A stretch of 64,000 nucleotides of DNA from Natronorubrum sediminis (GCF_900108095.1 NZ_FNWL01000001.1:372001-436000), one strand, 5' to 3'. Shown: positions 51,352-61,107, counted from the first letter of the stretch. The notes: generated by a model not told the origin, from the letters alone. Numbers and translations: made by a program.

Positions 51352-52506
51352 ATGGCGAACGGACAACTACTCACGACGGCGGCCGAGGAACAAGTTCCGG
51401 AGTCACACGCCCATGATGTGGTTCTCCAGCTCGATAGCGTCGCGAAACACTACGGCAGTGAAGCGGTCATTCCGGACCTCTCGTTGTCAGTTCGCGACGG
51501 TGAAATTCTCACGTTGCTCGGCCCATCTGGCTGTGGAAAAACGACGACACTCCGTCTTATTGCTGGCCTCGAGCGACCCGATACCGGGACGATCCAGCTT
51601 CGCAACGACGACGTTGCTGGCAACGGCAGATTCGTCCCACCGGAAGAACGCGGCGTCGGGGTCGTGTTTCAAGAGTTCGCCTTGTTCCCCCACCTGAGCG
51701 CCCGTGAAAACGTCGCATTCGGCCTACAGGAGTGGCCGGAAGACGAACGCGACGCTCGAGTCGAAGAACTCCTCGACCTCGTTGGCCTCGAGTCACAGGG
51801 TGAGAGTTATCCGGACGAGCTCTCGGGCGGCCAACAACAGCGAATCGCGCTCGCCCGGTCGCTCGCCCCGGAACCGGCGATGTTGCTACTCGATGAACCC
51901 TTCTCGAATCTCGACGTCGACTTGCGCGTCGAAATGCGAGAGGAGGTTCGTCGGATCATCAAAGAAGCCGGTGTCACTGCGGTTTCGGTCACGCACGATC
52001 AAGAAGAGGCGCTGTCGATTTCCGACCGCGTCGCCGTGATGAACGACGGCGATGTCGAACAGATAGATACGCCCCAGCAGGTGTTCCAGCAACCCGAATC
52101 CCGCTTTGTAGCGGGCTTTCTCGGACACGCGAGTTTCCTCTCGGGTGACGTTCACGGTGATAGCGTCGACACGGCACTCGGTCGAGTCCTCCGCGACGAC
52201 GTTAACGGACTCGCAGAGCAATACGACAGCACCAGTATCGACTTACTCGTTCGACCCGACGACGTCACGGCATTTCCGGCGTCCGGGTCGGAAGCCAACG
52301 GTCACGTCGTCTATCGACGGTATCTCGGGCCGACAGTGCTCTACCGCGTCGAACTCGACTCCGGTGAGACGATCGAGTGCATGCACAACCACTCGGATCG
52401 AATCGTCTTAGACGAACGCGTCGCCGTTCGCGTCACCGCCGACCACGAACTCGCGTGGTTCCCCGCTAACCAGCGGACGAAGACAGAGACGACCACAACA
52501 GAGTAA
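51352..52506 (+). CDS. ABC transporter ATP-binding protein, iron(III)/polyamine type (orphan)
   Basis: A 384-residue protein. Walker A LGPSGCGKTTTLRLI, Q-loop VFQEFALFPHLS, signature LSGGQQQRIALARSLA, Walker B LLLDEPFSNLD, H-loop SVTHDQEEALS, and a TOBE-like C-terminal domain (VRPDDVTAFPAS, VVYRRYLGPTVLYRV). This is the FbpC/PotA class that powers Fe3+ or polyamine uptake. The operator TTTAGG/CCTAAA upstream supports iron. No binding protein or permease is adjacent, so they must be elsewhere. Confidence 0.9.
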   Translation: MANGQLLTTAAEEQVPESHAHDVVLQLDSVAKHYGSEAVIPDLSLSVRDGEILTLLGPSGCGKTTTLRLIAGLERPDTGTIQLRNDDVAGNGRFVPPEERGVGVVFQEFALFPHLSARENVAFGLQEWPEDERDARVEELLDLVGLESQGESYPDELSGGQQQRIALARSLAPEPAMLLLDEPFSNLDVDLRVEMREEVRRIIKEAGVTAVSVTHDQEEALSISDRVAVMNDGDVEQIDTPQQVFQQPESRFVAGFLGHASFLSGDVHGDSVDTALGRVLRDDVNGLAEQYDSTSIDLLVRPDDVTAFPASGSEANGHVVYRRYLGPTVLYRVELDSGETIECMHNHSDRIVLDERVAVRVTADHELAWFPANQRTKTETTTTE

Positions 52507-52652
52507 CTCGCGTACGGACTGTTCTCGAGACGCCGTCCACATCGACCCGATCTCGTCGAACAACCACCGCTGTCGGGTGGATTAAGCTTCCGTAGTGGCT
52601 TGTATCGGTGTTGCACACAACGTTTATGCCGAAACCGTTCGTACGCCACACC

Positions 52653-52931
52653 ATGCATAAAGACGAACTCCTCGAGCTCCACGAAGAACTCGTCGTGATT
52701 ATGGAGTATTTCTCCCAGCGGGAGGACGTCGACGAAGAACTGTTCGACCCGTACCATCAACTCGACGTCGACCCCTCACACGTCCACAAATCCAAAAGTG
52801 AGCACAAACACGCCGTATTCGTACTCGGCAACGCCCTCGCGAAGGGAATGAGCGAAGACGAGTTCTCGAGTGCCGGTCGAATTGGCAAACGAATGAAGGA
52901 ATTAGCCGACGACGCCGAGTCGAAAATATAG
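52653..52931 (+). CDS. UPF0058 family protein
   Basis: A 92-residue protein from ATG 52653 (MHKDELLELHEELVVIMEYFSQRED), the family start. HKSKSEHKHAVFVLGNALAKGMS is characteristic. Helical, cytoplasmic, function unknown. The frame to 52608 adds residues without family support. Followed by an unrelated gene 48 bases away. Confidence 0.9.
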   Translation: MHKDELLELHEELVVIMEYFSQREDVDEELFDPYHQLDVDPSHVHKSKSEHKHAVFVLGNALAKGMSEDEFSSAGRIGKRMKELADDAESKI

Positions 52932-52979
52932 CAACGAGACAGGCGAAACGTATTTAGTGTACTTCTTGTTTGTTGAACT

Positions 52980-55541
52980 ATGGAACCGCGCACGAAAGAG
53001 CGCGCCGAACAATGGGATTCTCGCCCGTTCAGCGGCGGATACGACGGCCTCTCCGATCTCGCCTCGAGTGATTTCTCGGGCGCCGTCGTCAGCGCCGGAA
53101 CGTGGCTGTTCATGCTCAACGGTCGCATCGTCGGCGTCATCGACGGAGAACTCGAGTCGTTCGAAGCCGCCTCAGGGACGATCTACGACGCACCACACCC
53201 CGCGTTGCCGTTGCTCTGTACGATGGAAGAGACGGGCGGAGAGACACGAGCGAGGTACTATACCAACAAAACTCCGCTTCGAGAGGTCGACGAAACGTTA
53301 CAGCGTAATTCGTTCACCGGCTACGTCGAACTCAGCGAAAACGTTCTGAGTGGCGACTACTACGCCGTCTACTACGGCGGTCGCCGGATGGCAGCCGCCT
53401 ACATCGGCAACGCCGAACGGTTGCTCACCGGCGAAGAAGCGTTCGAACGGGCCGACGACGAGGTCGGGATTTACGAGGTCCGAGACGTCGAAATCGACGT
53501 CGCTGACGTTCCCGGACGGACACCTGATGACGCCAGTACAAAGACACAGGCAAGTTCCGAACCTGTCCCCGAGACCGAGACGACTTCTGCCCCTAAGACC
53601 GAGCCGACTGCTTCCTCGAGCCACGAACACACGAGCGACTCGGAACCTCCCGCTCCGGAGACGCCAGACGTGCAGGATGACTCGGCGGACGACGCATCGA
53701 CCACCCCTTCGTCGTCCCCAATCGAGTCGATCGACATCGCGGAATCGACGGCGGAGCCAGACGATCGAACGCCGAGGGGGCGGTCGATCGAAGATATCGC
53801 ACTCGAGGAAACGCTGGGCGATGAGACGCCTGCCGATGCGTCCAACGCGGCGGATCACGCCGACGCCTCGACGCCGACTGAAACCGAGGAGATCGATCTC
53901 GAGTCGGCTCCCAGTGGCATCACTTCCTCGAGCGTCGAGACGCACACGTACTCGGATCCGGAAGACCAGTCGGTAACCGAATCGAACGAACAATCACCGA
54001 CCGAACCGGACACCGGAGTACCGGCCGAGCACTCAACTGAGACTCCTGGGGACGGAATCGACCCCTCGCCGTCTGCTGATCGACAGCCCCGAGAGTCGAC
54101 GCCGAAGACGACGGAGACCCAATCTGCTGTGTCGACCGAGACGGCCGACGAACCAGAGGACGAGTCGAGTGCTGATGGAAACGCTGATACGTCCGATCCA
54201 GGACCAGACCTCGCCGAGGTCGAAGCTGCCGCAGAACAGTTAGAGCAGAACGATATTTCCTGGACGGAAGACGACGTCGACGCCACGACTGAAGAAACTG
54301 AGACAGCAGAAAACGACGAGCGCTTCGATGAAGAAGAACAGTGGCGGGAAACGCGGAATATTCCGTCGATCGACCCCGAGAACACGCAGAAACCGACGAC
54401 AACTGCCGAGGCTGCGACGCACACCGACCCTGATTCGAGGTCGGCCGCGTCCCAGTCGTCGACGGACGCGACGACCGCACAATCGACGACGCAGAGAGAA
54501 ACACAACGACAACGTACGACTCCAAGCGAGTCAGCGCCCGGTCGACGGGAGCCCACTCCCTCGAGTCAGGAGCAAGACGGTCGTGTCGCAGATCTCACCG
54601 AACAGGTCGAGTCCCTCGAGGACCAACGCGACGCACTCGTCAGGAAGTACGAGGAGTTAGAAGCTGACCGGGACAGACTCAAATCCGAAAACGAGGAGCT
54701 TTCCTCGACGGTCGAGCGCTTGCAGGCCCGAATCGACGATCTCGAGCAGTCCCTACAGCAGGCGCGCGAGACGCAGGCTCCGAGCCCCGCAGAGACGGAT
54801 TCGACGCCAACACGAACCGAACTGTCGCGCCAGCGAGCGCTTTCCGACACGAACCTCTTCGTTCGATACGCCTCGAAGAGTCAACCGACGCTCGATACGG
54901 CTCACGACGCGAACGCCGATCGGAGCGAGGTCGCTTCGAATCTGCGTCTCGAGCATCATACGGGGTTCGATGCCGCCGATGTCGCAGTCGATGGAGAGCC
55001 ATTCGAGGACTTTCTGACCGGGACGATGGAACACCAGTTTGTCACGTGGTTGACCGAAACGGTGCTCTACGAGGTTCGAGACACCGGAAAGGCTGACGCG
55101 CTCGCCGATCTCTACGACGCAATTCCGCGAATCGATCGCGCGGAGCTGGGTGCGTCGATCTCGCTCGCCGACGACGAGACTGAACACGTTCCCGACGAGG
55201 TTACGTTCGACGTCGTCGCGTTCGACAAGATGGGCAATCCACTCGTCGTCGCGAACCTCAACGACTCGCGCCAGCCCGCAACGCAGGGAATGCTCGAGGA
55301 GATGGAAGAAGCCGCCTCGGCAGTCAAGGCGAACTATCAGACGCTCGCGGCGGCGATGGTCATCACCTCGAGTTACTTCGAACCGGGCGCACTCGAGGTC
55401 ACCGAACGAGCGACCGGAGGAGGGTTCCTCAGCCGCGGTTCGAAGCTGAGTTACGTCTCACTCTCGCGAAAACAGGGGTATCACCTCTGTCTCGTCGAGG
55501 CTCGCTCGGAAGGCTTCCATATGAACGTCCCCGAGTTGTAG
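52980..55541 (+). CDS. Large haloarchaeal protein with low-complexity centre, coiled coil and conserved ends
   Basis: An 853-residue protein. Residues 1-180 form a conserved N-domain (RPFSGGYDGLSDLASSDFSGAV, GRRMAAAYIGNAERLLTGEEAF). Residues 190-530 are Ser/Thr/Glu/Asp/Pro rich, and 535-600 form a coiled coil (VADLTEQVESLEDQRDALVRK). Residues 640-853 are an alpha/beta domain (VTFDVVAFDKMGNPLVVANLN, YHLCLVEARSEGFH) with strands reminiscent of a restriction-like fold but without a clear catalytic triad. Sometimes annotated as a transcriptional regulator in haloarchaea. I cannot assign a function. Single gene. Confidence 0.75.
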   Translation: MEPRTKERAEQWDSRPFSGGYDGLSDLASSDFSGAVVSAGTWLFMLNGRIVGVIDGELESFEAASGTIYDAPHPALPLLCTMEETGGETRARYYTNKTPLREVDETLQRNSFTGYVELSENVLSGDYYAVYYGGRRMAAAYIGNAERLLTGEEAFERADDEVGIYEVRDVEIDVADVPGRTPDDASTKTQASSEPVPETETTSAPKTEPTASSSHEHTSDSEPPAPETPDVQDDSADDASTTPSSSPIESIDIAESTAEPDDRTPRGRSIEDIALEETLGDETPADASNAADHADASTPTETEEIDLESAPSGITSSSVETHTYSDPEDQSVTESNEQSPTEPDTGVPAEHSTETPGDGIDPSPSADRQPRESTPKTTETQSAVSTETADEPEDESSADGNADTSDPGPDLAEVEAAAEQLEQNDISWTEDDVDATTEETETAENDERFDEEEQWRETRNIPSIDPENTQKPTTTAEAATHTDPDSRSAASQSSTDATTAQSTTQRETQRQRTTPSESAPGRREPTPSSQEQDGRVADLTEQVESLEDQRDALVRKYEELEADRDRLKSENEELSSTVERLQARIDDLEQSLQQARETQAPSPAETDSTPTRTELSRQRALSDTNLFVRYASKSQPTLDTAHDANADRSEVASNLRLEHHTGFDAADVAVDGEPFEDFLTGTMEHQFVTWLTETVLYEVRDTGKADALADLYDAIPRIDRAELGASISLADDETEHVPDEVTFDVVAFDKMGNPLVVANLNDSRQPATQGMLEEMEEAASAVKANYQTLAAAMVITSSYFEPGALEVTERATGGGFLSRGSKLSYVSLSRKQGYHLCLVEARSEGFHMNVPEL

Positions 55542-55725
55542 TCCGGTCTCGGTCGCTTTTTTCGAGTGACGTGTTCGTACTGAATCACGAGTCGTGGCCA
55601 GCGATAACCATCTTCGACAGGAGTAAAAACTGCGATTCGACTGCTCGGGGACGGTTTTCCCGTTGCTCCCCCCTCAGGGCGACTCGAGTGAAACGGGTGT
55701 TCGAGTCAGGTGGTCGGGAGAGAGA

Positions 55726-56031
55726 TTAGCCTTCGATCTCGGCGACGTCTTCGATCTTCATGCCGTCGAGTTTGTCGATGATGTCGTCGAGTTTCCCGTC
55801 GAGTTCGTCGACGAACTCGGCCGTTCGCTCCGTCTTGATCGCACCCTGGCTGGAGGGCTCGATGAGGTTTTCTTCCTCGAGGACGCGCAGCGAGTAGCGG
55901 ACCTTGTGGTGGGGGTACCCGGTCTCGTTCGACATCTTGACGATCCCGATCGGTTCGTTCTCGATAACCATCTTCAGGACCTGCAGATGTCGTTCCAACA
56001 TATCCACTTCCTTCTCAAGTCGGTCTATCAT
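55726..56031 (-). CDS. Winged-helix transcription regulator, haloarchaeal type
   Basis: A 101-residue protein. An N-terminal helix (LEKEVDMLERHLQVLKMVI) is followed by GIVKMSNETGYPHHKVRYSLRVLEEENLIEPSSQG, a winged-helix DNA-binding module, and a C-terminal helix (FVDELDGKLDDIIDKLDGM) for dimerisation. It resembles a haloarchaeal family of predicted regulators whose targets I do not know. The sequence between it and purA (56032-56439) holds only the short repeat and AT-rich promoter-like stretches. Confidence 0.85.
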   Translation of the reverse strand: MIDRLEKEVDMLERHLQVLKMVIENEPIGIVKMSNETGYPHHKVRYSLRVLEEENLIEPSSQGAIKTERTAEFVDELDGKLDDIIDKLDGMKIEDVAEIEG

Positions 56032-56225
56032 GGCATTTGTTAACTTGTCGTTGTTCCTTTTAAAAGTTACTCTCGGAGATTGACTTCCCCACTCTCAACC
56101 TGATGTTCGTTTCTGGCAGTAGTTAACCGTTCCGTTCTCGAGACGGTCGAATGCGCGTATATTCACCCTCTCGGCAGCGGCCGCGAGTGAGAGCGTCTAC
56201 AGAGAGATATCCAACAGTGATCGTG

Positions 56226-56260
56226 TCGATTGTCGATTGTCGATTGTCGATTGTCGATTG
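56226..56260. repeat. Five tandem copies of a 7-bp unit
   Basis: TCGATTG is repeated five times without change, upstream of purA, followed by ccaggcaatcgg. Perfect unit repeats suggest slippage, so copy number may vary between strains. About 180 bases before the purA start. Confidence 0.95.
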
Positions 56261-56439
56261 CCAGGCAATCGGCGCTCGAGTGGCAAAGTTCTGTTCCTCT
56301 CGCGGAGTTGTTTTTATATCCCCTCACGAAGGACCAAGTTCGGATTGGTCAATTATACCCACGTGTGTGTATATATTAGGTGGAACGGCTCATCCAGACC
56401 GTAATCTGTTTATCGGATCGGCAAGAATCCGCCGCTGTT

Positions 56440-57810
56440 ATGACCGTCACAATCGTCGGGTCCCAACTCGGCGACGAAGGCAAGGGTGGCGTCGTCGACC
56501 TGTATGGCGACGCTGCCGATGTCGTCGCCCGGTATCAGGGCGGAGACAACGCCGGGCATACCGTCGTTCACGACGGTGAGAAGTACAAGCTATCGCTCGT
56601 TCCCTCGGGCGCCGTCAGAGGGAAAGTCGGCGTCCTCGGCAACGGCTGTGTCGTCAACCCCGAAACGCTGTTCGACGAGATCGACACGCTCCGCGAGCGC
56701 GGGCTCGAACCCGACGTGCGCGTCGCCGAGCGCGCGCACGTTATTCTCCCCTATCACCGCGCGCTCGATGGAATCGAAGAAGCGGAGAAAGAAGACCTCG
56801 CCGCCGGCACGACCAAACGCGGTATCGGGCCGACCTACGAGGACAAAGCGGGACGTCGCGGCGTTCGAATCGGCGACCTGCTCGACCCCGACGTGCTCCG
56901 CGAGCGACTCGAGTACGTCGTGCCACAGAAGAAAGCCCTCGCAGAAGAGGTCTTCGACAAGGAGACCGGCGAGGAGTTCGACATCGACGCACTCTACGAG
57001 ACCTACCGCGAGTACGGCGAGCGCCTCGAAAACGAAGACATGACCGTCGATTGCGGAAGCTTCTTGCAAGCACGAATCGACGACGGCGACAACGTCATGC
57101 TCGAGGGTGCACAGGGAACGTCACTCGACATCGACCACGGCGTCTATCCCTACGTGACGTCCTCGAACCCGACAGCGGGCGGGGCGACCGTCGGCACCGG
57201 ACTCGGACCGACCGTCGTCGGCGACGGTGAGGTCGTCGGCATCGTCAAGGCGTACCTCTCCCGAGTCGGCACCGGTCCGCTTCCAACCGAACTCGGCGGC
57301 GTCGCGGATCAGACGCCAGCGTACGACGCGGACGACGGTGCTGGGGAAGCCGAAGAAGAACTCGCGACCTACATCCGCGACGAGGGCGGCGAGTACGGGA
57401 CCGTCACCGGTCGTCCACGGCGCGTCGGCTGGCTCGACATGCCGATGCTTCGCCACGCTGCTCGCGCGAACGGCTTTACCGGGTTGACGATCAACCACAT
57501 CGACGTCCTGGCTGGACTCGAGGAAGTGAAAGTTGGCCACTCCTACGAGTTCGACGGAGAGGAAATCTTCACGATGCCCCCAACTACCGAGCAGTGGGGC
57601 CGCTGTGAGGCGACCTTCAAAACCTTCGATGGCTGGTCTGAGGTGGACTGGGCCGAGGTTGCAGCGGAGGGCTACGACGCCGTTCCCGACAACGCACAAA
57701 CGTACCTCGAGTACATCAGCGATGAACTCGACACGCCGATTTACGCGATCGGTGTCGGTCCCGGCCGCGAGGAGACCGTCATCGTCGAGAACCCATACGA
57801 CAGTCAGTAG
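56440..57810 (+). CDS. purA: Adenylosuccinate synthetase
   Basis: A 456-residue protein from ATG 56440 (MTVTIVGSQLGDEGKGGVVD). The signature GDEGKG P-loop, QGGDNAGHTVVH, the catalytic GPTYEDKAGR and IMP-binding TTKRGIG, LEGAQGTSLDIDHGVYPYVTSSN and GRPRRVGWLD are all present. It converts IMP, aspartate and GTP to adenylosuccinate in AMP synthesis. Length is normal. It is transcribed singly, with a long AT-rich leader upstream. Confidence 0.97.
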   Translation: MTVTIVGSQLGDEGKGGVVDLYGDAADVVARYQGGDNAGHTVVHDGEKYKLSLVPSGAVRGKVGVLGNGCVVNPETLFDEIDTLRERGLEPDVRVAERAHVILPYHRALDGIEEAEKEDLAAGTTKRGIGPTYEDKAGRRGVRIGDLLDPDVLRERLEYVVPQKKALAEEVFDKETGEEFDIDALYETYREYGERLENEDMTVDCGSFLQARIDDGDNVMLEGAQGTSLDIDHGVYPYVTSSNPTAGGATVGTGLGPTVVGDGEVVGIVKAYLSRVGTGPLPTELGGVADQTPAYDADDGAGEAEEELATYIRDEGGEYGTVTGRPRRVGWLDMPMLRHAARANGFTGLTINHIDVLAGLEEVKVGHSYEFDGEEIFTMPPTTEQWGRCEATFKTFDGWSEVDWAEVAAEGYDAVPDNAQTYLEYISDELDTPIYAIGVGPGREETVIVENPYDSQ

Positions 57811-57888
57811 CACGTCCCACTGACGACGAGTTCGGGTTCGTCAGTTCGTTCCCGAAACCTTTTGCTGGATGCGGCCCCCGTTCGTACT

Positions 57889-58098
57889 ATGAAGGAGTCG
57901 TTGCTGGAGATCCTCTGTTGTCCGCTCGACAAACACGAACTGGAACTCGAGGACGCCGAGTACGAAACCGACGAAGACGACAGCGAGGAGATTATCGACG
58001 GAACGCTCGTCTGCGAAGAGTGTGGTGAACGATACCCCCTCGAAGACGGTATTCCGAACCTGCTTCCACCGGATATGCGCGAGGAGTCCCCGGCCTAA
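57889..58098 (+). CDS. Trm112-family methyltransferase activator
   Basis: A 69-residue protein from ATG 57889 (MKESLLEILCCPLDKHELELED). ILCCPLDKHELEL, LVCEECGERYPLEDGIPNLLP fits the Trm112/YcaR zinc-binding fold (CxxD-type and CEEC). In archaea Trm112 activates several RNA and protein methyltransferases. The likely partner here is the Trm9-like enzyme at 49784. An acidic insertion (DEDDSEEIID) is typical of haloarchaeal versions. Confidence 0.88.
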   Translation: MKESLLEILCCPLDKHELELEDAEYETDEDDSEEIIDGTLVCEECGERYPLEDGIPNLLPPDMREESPA

Positions 58099-58113
58099 CC
58101 GACCTGATTTATC

Positions 58114-58689
58114 GTGCCCCAGGAGGTCACCGTTCACGTCAATCGCGGGTCCACAGATTCGCTCGAGGCAGCCGTCAGTGCTCTCGAGACGCGTGGTTCG
58201 TTCAACCTGCTACTCGATGGCCACGAACGACCCGCACACGTCCACTGCCGTCTGCACGGCGACCTCGAGCGAATCGCCACGCTGGAGACGTCGAACTATT
58301 ACGTCGAGACCGAGGGTGAAACGGTCGTTCCCGTTCACGTCGCTGCCGAGAATCTCGAGAGCGCAATCGAGGGGCAACTCGAGGTCGTCACGGGCTACGG
58401 TTCCGAGACGGTCACAGTGCCCGTCGTCGTCAAACCCGCACCGGGGCCAGTCGACGTCGACGAGTCACTCGCCGAACCGGCCAACCCGACACCGGAGCCG
58501 TCTCCGCTCGAGCGTGTCGTTACGACGAGTGGGCTCGATCCGGCGACTCTCGCCGTCGTCGCCCTCGGGCTCGTCGCCATCGGAATCGCGACGGTAACGG
58601 CAGCGACGGTCGGTGGAACGCTTTCGATGATCGGCGTCGGGATCGTCGCCGTCGGCTTTTGTGTCGCACTCGTTCTGTTGGTCAGATAG
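58114..58689 (+). CDS. Haloarchaeal membrane-anchored hypothetical protein
   Basis: A 191-residue protein from GTG 58114, 15 bases after the Trm112-like stop, so likely in one operon. A beta-rich N-terminal domain (VTVHVNRGSTDSLEAAVSAL, PAHVHCRLHGDL, VTVPVVVKPAPGP) leads through a Pro-rich linker to two C-terminal helices (TLAVVALGLVAIGIATVTA and MIGVGIVAVGFCVALVLLV). Function unknown; a conserved haloarchaeal family as far as I recall. Confidence 0.75.
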   Translation: MPQEVTVHVNRGSTDSLEAAVSALETRGSFNLLLDGHERPAHVHCRLHGDLERIATLETSNYYVETEGETVVPVHVAAENLESAIEGQLEVVTGYGSETVTVPVVVKPAPGPVDVDESLAEPANPTPEPSPLERVVTTSGLDPATLAVVALGLVAIGIATVTAATVGGTLSMIGVGIVAVGFCVALVLLVR

Positions 58690-58719
58690 CGGTGAGAGTG
58701 TCGACGGTCAGCCGACGCG

Positions 58720-59955
58720 TTAGTCGGCGTCAGTTTCGTCTGCTCGTCTTTGGGCCGTGAATCCACCATCGTCGTCGAATCGCTTGGCACGAAGGTATCG
58801 GGCGCGGAATCGGTTCGCGCCGTCGTTGACGTCCGCTTCGCGTATCTCGTCCGTTCGTCCGTCGGCAACGGCGTCGACGATCTCTGTGAGCTGGTTGAGT
58901 TCGCTCGTCGTCAACTCGAGTTCGTACGTGTGCTCGTCCTCGGACTCGAGGATGGCCCACGATCGAGCGGCGGCGATTACGAGCGAGCACGGCTCTCGAC
59001 ACGGGAACTGCCCGTCGCCGCCGTCGACGTCGAGTTCGTCGTCTTCCTCGAAGTGCCACTCGCGTCGGCGAAGACACTGGGAGTCGACACAGCAGGCTTC
59101 GGTCATCCACTCGACGGCCTCGCGTGGCAGTTCGTCGACGACGTCGTAGATGCCGCTCTGGCGGTCTGCCGTCTCGAGCCAGTGGTCGACGTCGAGCATG
59201 TCGCGTTGCTCGCGATGCCAGTTAGCGACCGTCGCGGGGTAGAAGAAGCCGATCGTGTCGACGAGTTCGGCTCCCGAAAGGCCGGTGAACGCCCACCCGG
59301 AGACGAGCGTTGGAGCCGTTTTCAACGGCCGATAGCGGCCGTCCTCGTCGTGCGTTGCGAGCTCCCGTGCCGCACGCGGGTCGTCGTAGACCTCGAGTTC
59401 GGCGAGATCGGTCTCGGCGTCGTCTACGTGCCAACAGTCGTAGACGCGTTCGCTCTCGGGTCGATCGACGTCGTCGACAAGCCGTGTCGTCACAACGAGT
59501 TCGCCCCACTCCCTGTCGATTCCGTCTCGAAGCGCCTCGTCGCGCGCCGGGACCGCGACGGTTCCGTCGTCGGCTGTCACGAGGGTACGTGCCTCGGTCG
59601 TGGCGTTCTCTCCGTCGTTGGCAGTTGTTTCCCTGTCGTTGGTGTCTGTTTTCCCTTCTCTAGTATTTTCTCCGGTCTCTATCGGTGCTCGTTCACACCA
59701 CCGAAGGAACGCTCGACGGGCGGTGTCCTCGCCACCGACCGTCCGTTGCCAGTAGTACCAGTTCGTGACGTACGCTGAGACTGGCTCGAGTGCTTGGGGA
59801 AGATCCGATTGCTCGAGACCCGTCTGCGTGCCGGCGGGGGTCTCGACGGTGTACCCGTCGCCGTTTCGTTCGATGGTGAGTCCGTCGAACGCGATACGCT
59901 CCTCGTCGGTGACGGTCTCGAGGATCGCTTCGAATTCGGGTGACGTTCGGTCCAC
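58720..59955 (-). CDS. DR2241-family Fe-S protein (CbiX partner)
   Basis: A 411-residue protein. The C-terminal half has ACCVDSQCLRRREWHFE and FPCREPCSLVIAAARSW, cysteine pairs typical of DR2241-type 4Fe-4S domains. The N-terminal part is WCERAPIETGENTREGK rich in a disordered Thr/Asp segment. It begins three bases after the CbiX stop on the same strand. DR2241 relatives are found with chelatase genes and probably assist cobalt or iron insertion (inference). The centre (GFFYPATVANWHREQRDML) is the conserved core. Confidence 0.8.
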   Translation of the reverse strand: MDRTSPEFEAILETVTDEERIAFDGLTIERNGDGYTVETPAGTQTGLEQSDLPQALEPVSAYVTNWYYWQRTVGGEDTARRAFLRWCERAPIETGENTREGKTDTNDRETTANDGENATTEARTLVTADDGTVAVPARDEALRDGIDREWGELVVTTRLVDDVDRPESERVYDCWHVDDAETDLAELEVYDDPRAARELATHDEDGRYRPLKTAPTLVSGWAFTGLSGAELVDTIGFFYPATVANWHREQRDMLDVDHWLETADRQSGIYDVVDELPREAVEWMTEACCVDSQCLRRREWHFEEDDELDVDGGDGQFPCREPCSLVIAAARSWAILESEDEHTYELELTTSELNQLTEIVDAVADGRTDEIREADVNDGANRFRARYLRAKRFDDDGGFTAQRRADETDAD

Positions 59956-59958
59956 GTG

Positions 59959-60918
59959 TCAGTCACCCGCCTCAGTCGTCGGATCGGTGGCGCTGTTGGA
60001 CCCACCATCGTCTCGAAGCGACACCTCGTTTCGAACGGCCTCGAGTGCGTCGCCGACATCTGCACCGGCATCGGCAGCGCGCTCGAGGAGGACGTCGGCC
60101 ATTAGTCCTTCCGTGCCGACTGCGCCGGCATACCAGATCCGGTGGTCATCGACTTCCGCCGGGACGTCCCAGCCGAGGCGGTAATCGTCGGTCAGCCCCA
60201 TGTCTTCGGGGATGTCCTCTTGGGTGTGGTAGCCGTCGGCGATGAAGAGGGGGACGACGATGACGTCGTCGCTTTCGAAAAAGTCCGTGACGTCGTCGAC
60301 TTCTGGCTCTTCGTCCATGAACAACGCCTCGACTTCATCAAATCGGCCCTGTTCGCGGATTCGCTCGGTGTGGTACTCGATGGCCTTCGCCGAGTTCTCG
60401 TTGCGCTCAGTGCCGTGGCCAACGACCGCGAGGCCGAATCCACCGTCGGAGAGACTCCGACGAGCCTCCGGATCTTCCGATTCGGAGACGTTCCCCACGT
60501 TGGGGTCATCGGTGACGGTTTCAGCCCGCTGGACGATTACGTCCGTCATCGCGTCGTGCGTCCCGACCGGCCCGCAGTAGTGAATCGTCTTGTCGACGTC
60601 AGTTGCCTCGAGCGTGACGGTGGAGGCAGCCGTTCCGTCGGAATCCCACTTTTCGGGGTCCCAGTCCTCGAGTCGCAACTCTCGAGGGATGACCTGTTCG
60701 GTGAAGTAGCCCTCACTGATGAACAGCGGGACGACGAACACCTCGTCGGACTCGAGGGTGCGGATTACCTCTCGAAAGTGCGGTTCTTCCTTCCAGAACG
60801 CCTCGCGAACCTCGTCGAACGCACCCGTCTCCCGAACAGTGTCTGCGTGGGCGTACGTCGGGTCCGATGCGTCGGGGTTCAGATGTGAGCCGTGCGCCGC
60901 AATAACCAGCGCTTGCAT
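59959..60918 (-). CDS. cbiX: Two-domain sirohydrochlorin cobaltochelatase-like protein (CbiX)
   Basis: A 319-residue protein from ATG 60918 (MQALVIAAHGSHLNPDA), the family start. Domain 1 has VIAAHGSHLN with the metal-binding His and VVPLFISEGYFTEQVIPREL. Domain 2 has LAVVGHGTERNENS and VVPLFIADGYHTQEDIPED. CbiX inserts Co2+ into sirohydrochlorin in anaerobic-type cobalamin synthesis. Two tandem domains are usual in haloarchaea. Operon with the DR2241 partner downstream, three bases apart. Confidence 0.9.
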   Translation of the reverse strand: MQALVIAAHGSHLNPDASDPTYAHADTVRETGAFDEVREAFWKEEPHFREVIRTLESDEVFVVPLFISEGYFTEQVIPRELRLEDWDPEKWDSDGTAASTVTLEATDVDKTIHYCGPVGTHDAMTDVIVQRAETVTDDPNVGNVSESEDPEARRSLSDGGFGLAVVGHGTERNENSAKAIEYHTERIREQGRFDEVEALFMDEEPEVDDVTDFFESDDVIVVPLFIADGYHTQEDIPEDMGLTDDYRLGWDVPAEVDDHRIWYAGAVGTEGLMADVLLERAADAGADVGDALEAVRNEVSLRDDGGSNSATDPTTEAGD

Positions 60919-61107
60919 ACCTTCGCCTTGGGAGTGGGACGGTTTAGCCACTTCGCTGTCGACGTTCGTCGCCGGGTTTTTGCCAGACCGGTAGGAGGAT
61001 GATCGTTCTACACACTTATTGTAATTTTGAATGATATAATATAATCGATGACATTCCTATTTGTTTTGGTTAATGTTTGAAAGGTCTGTGAATTTACACC
61101 GTAGCAC

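Noticed and set aside
56226-56260. Possible CRISPR-like array
   Set aside because: The units are seven bases with no spacers.
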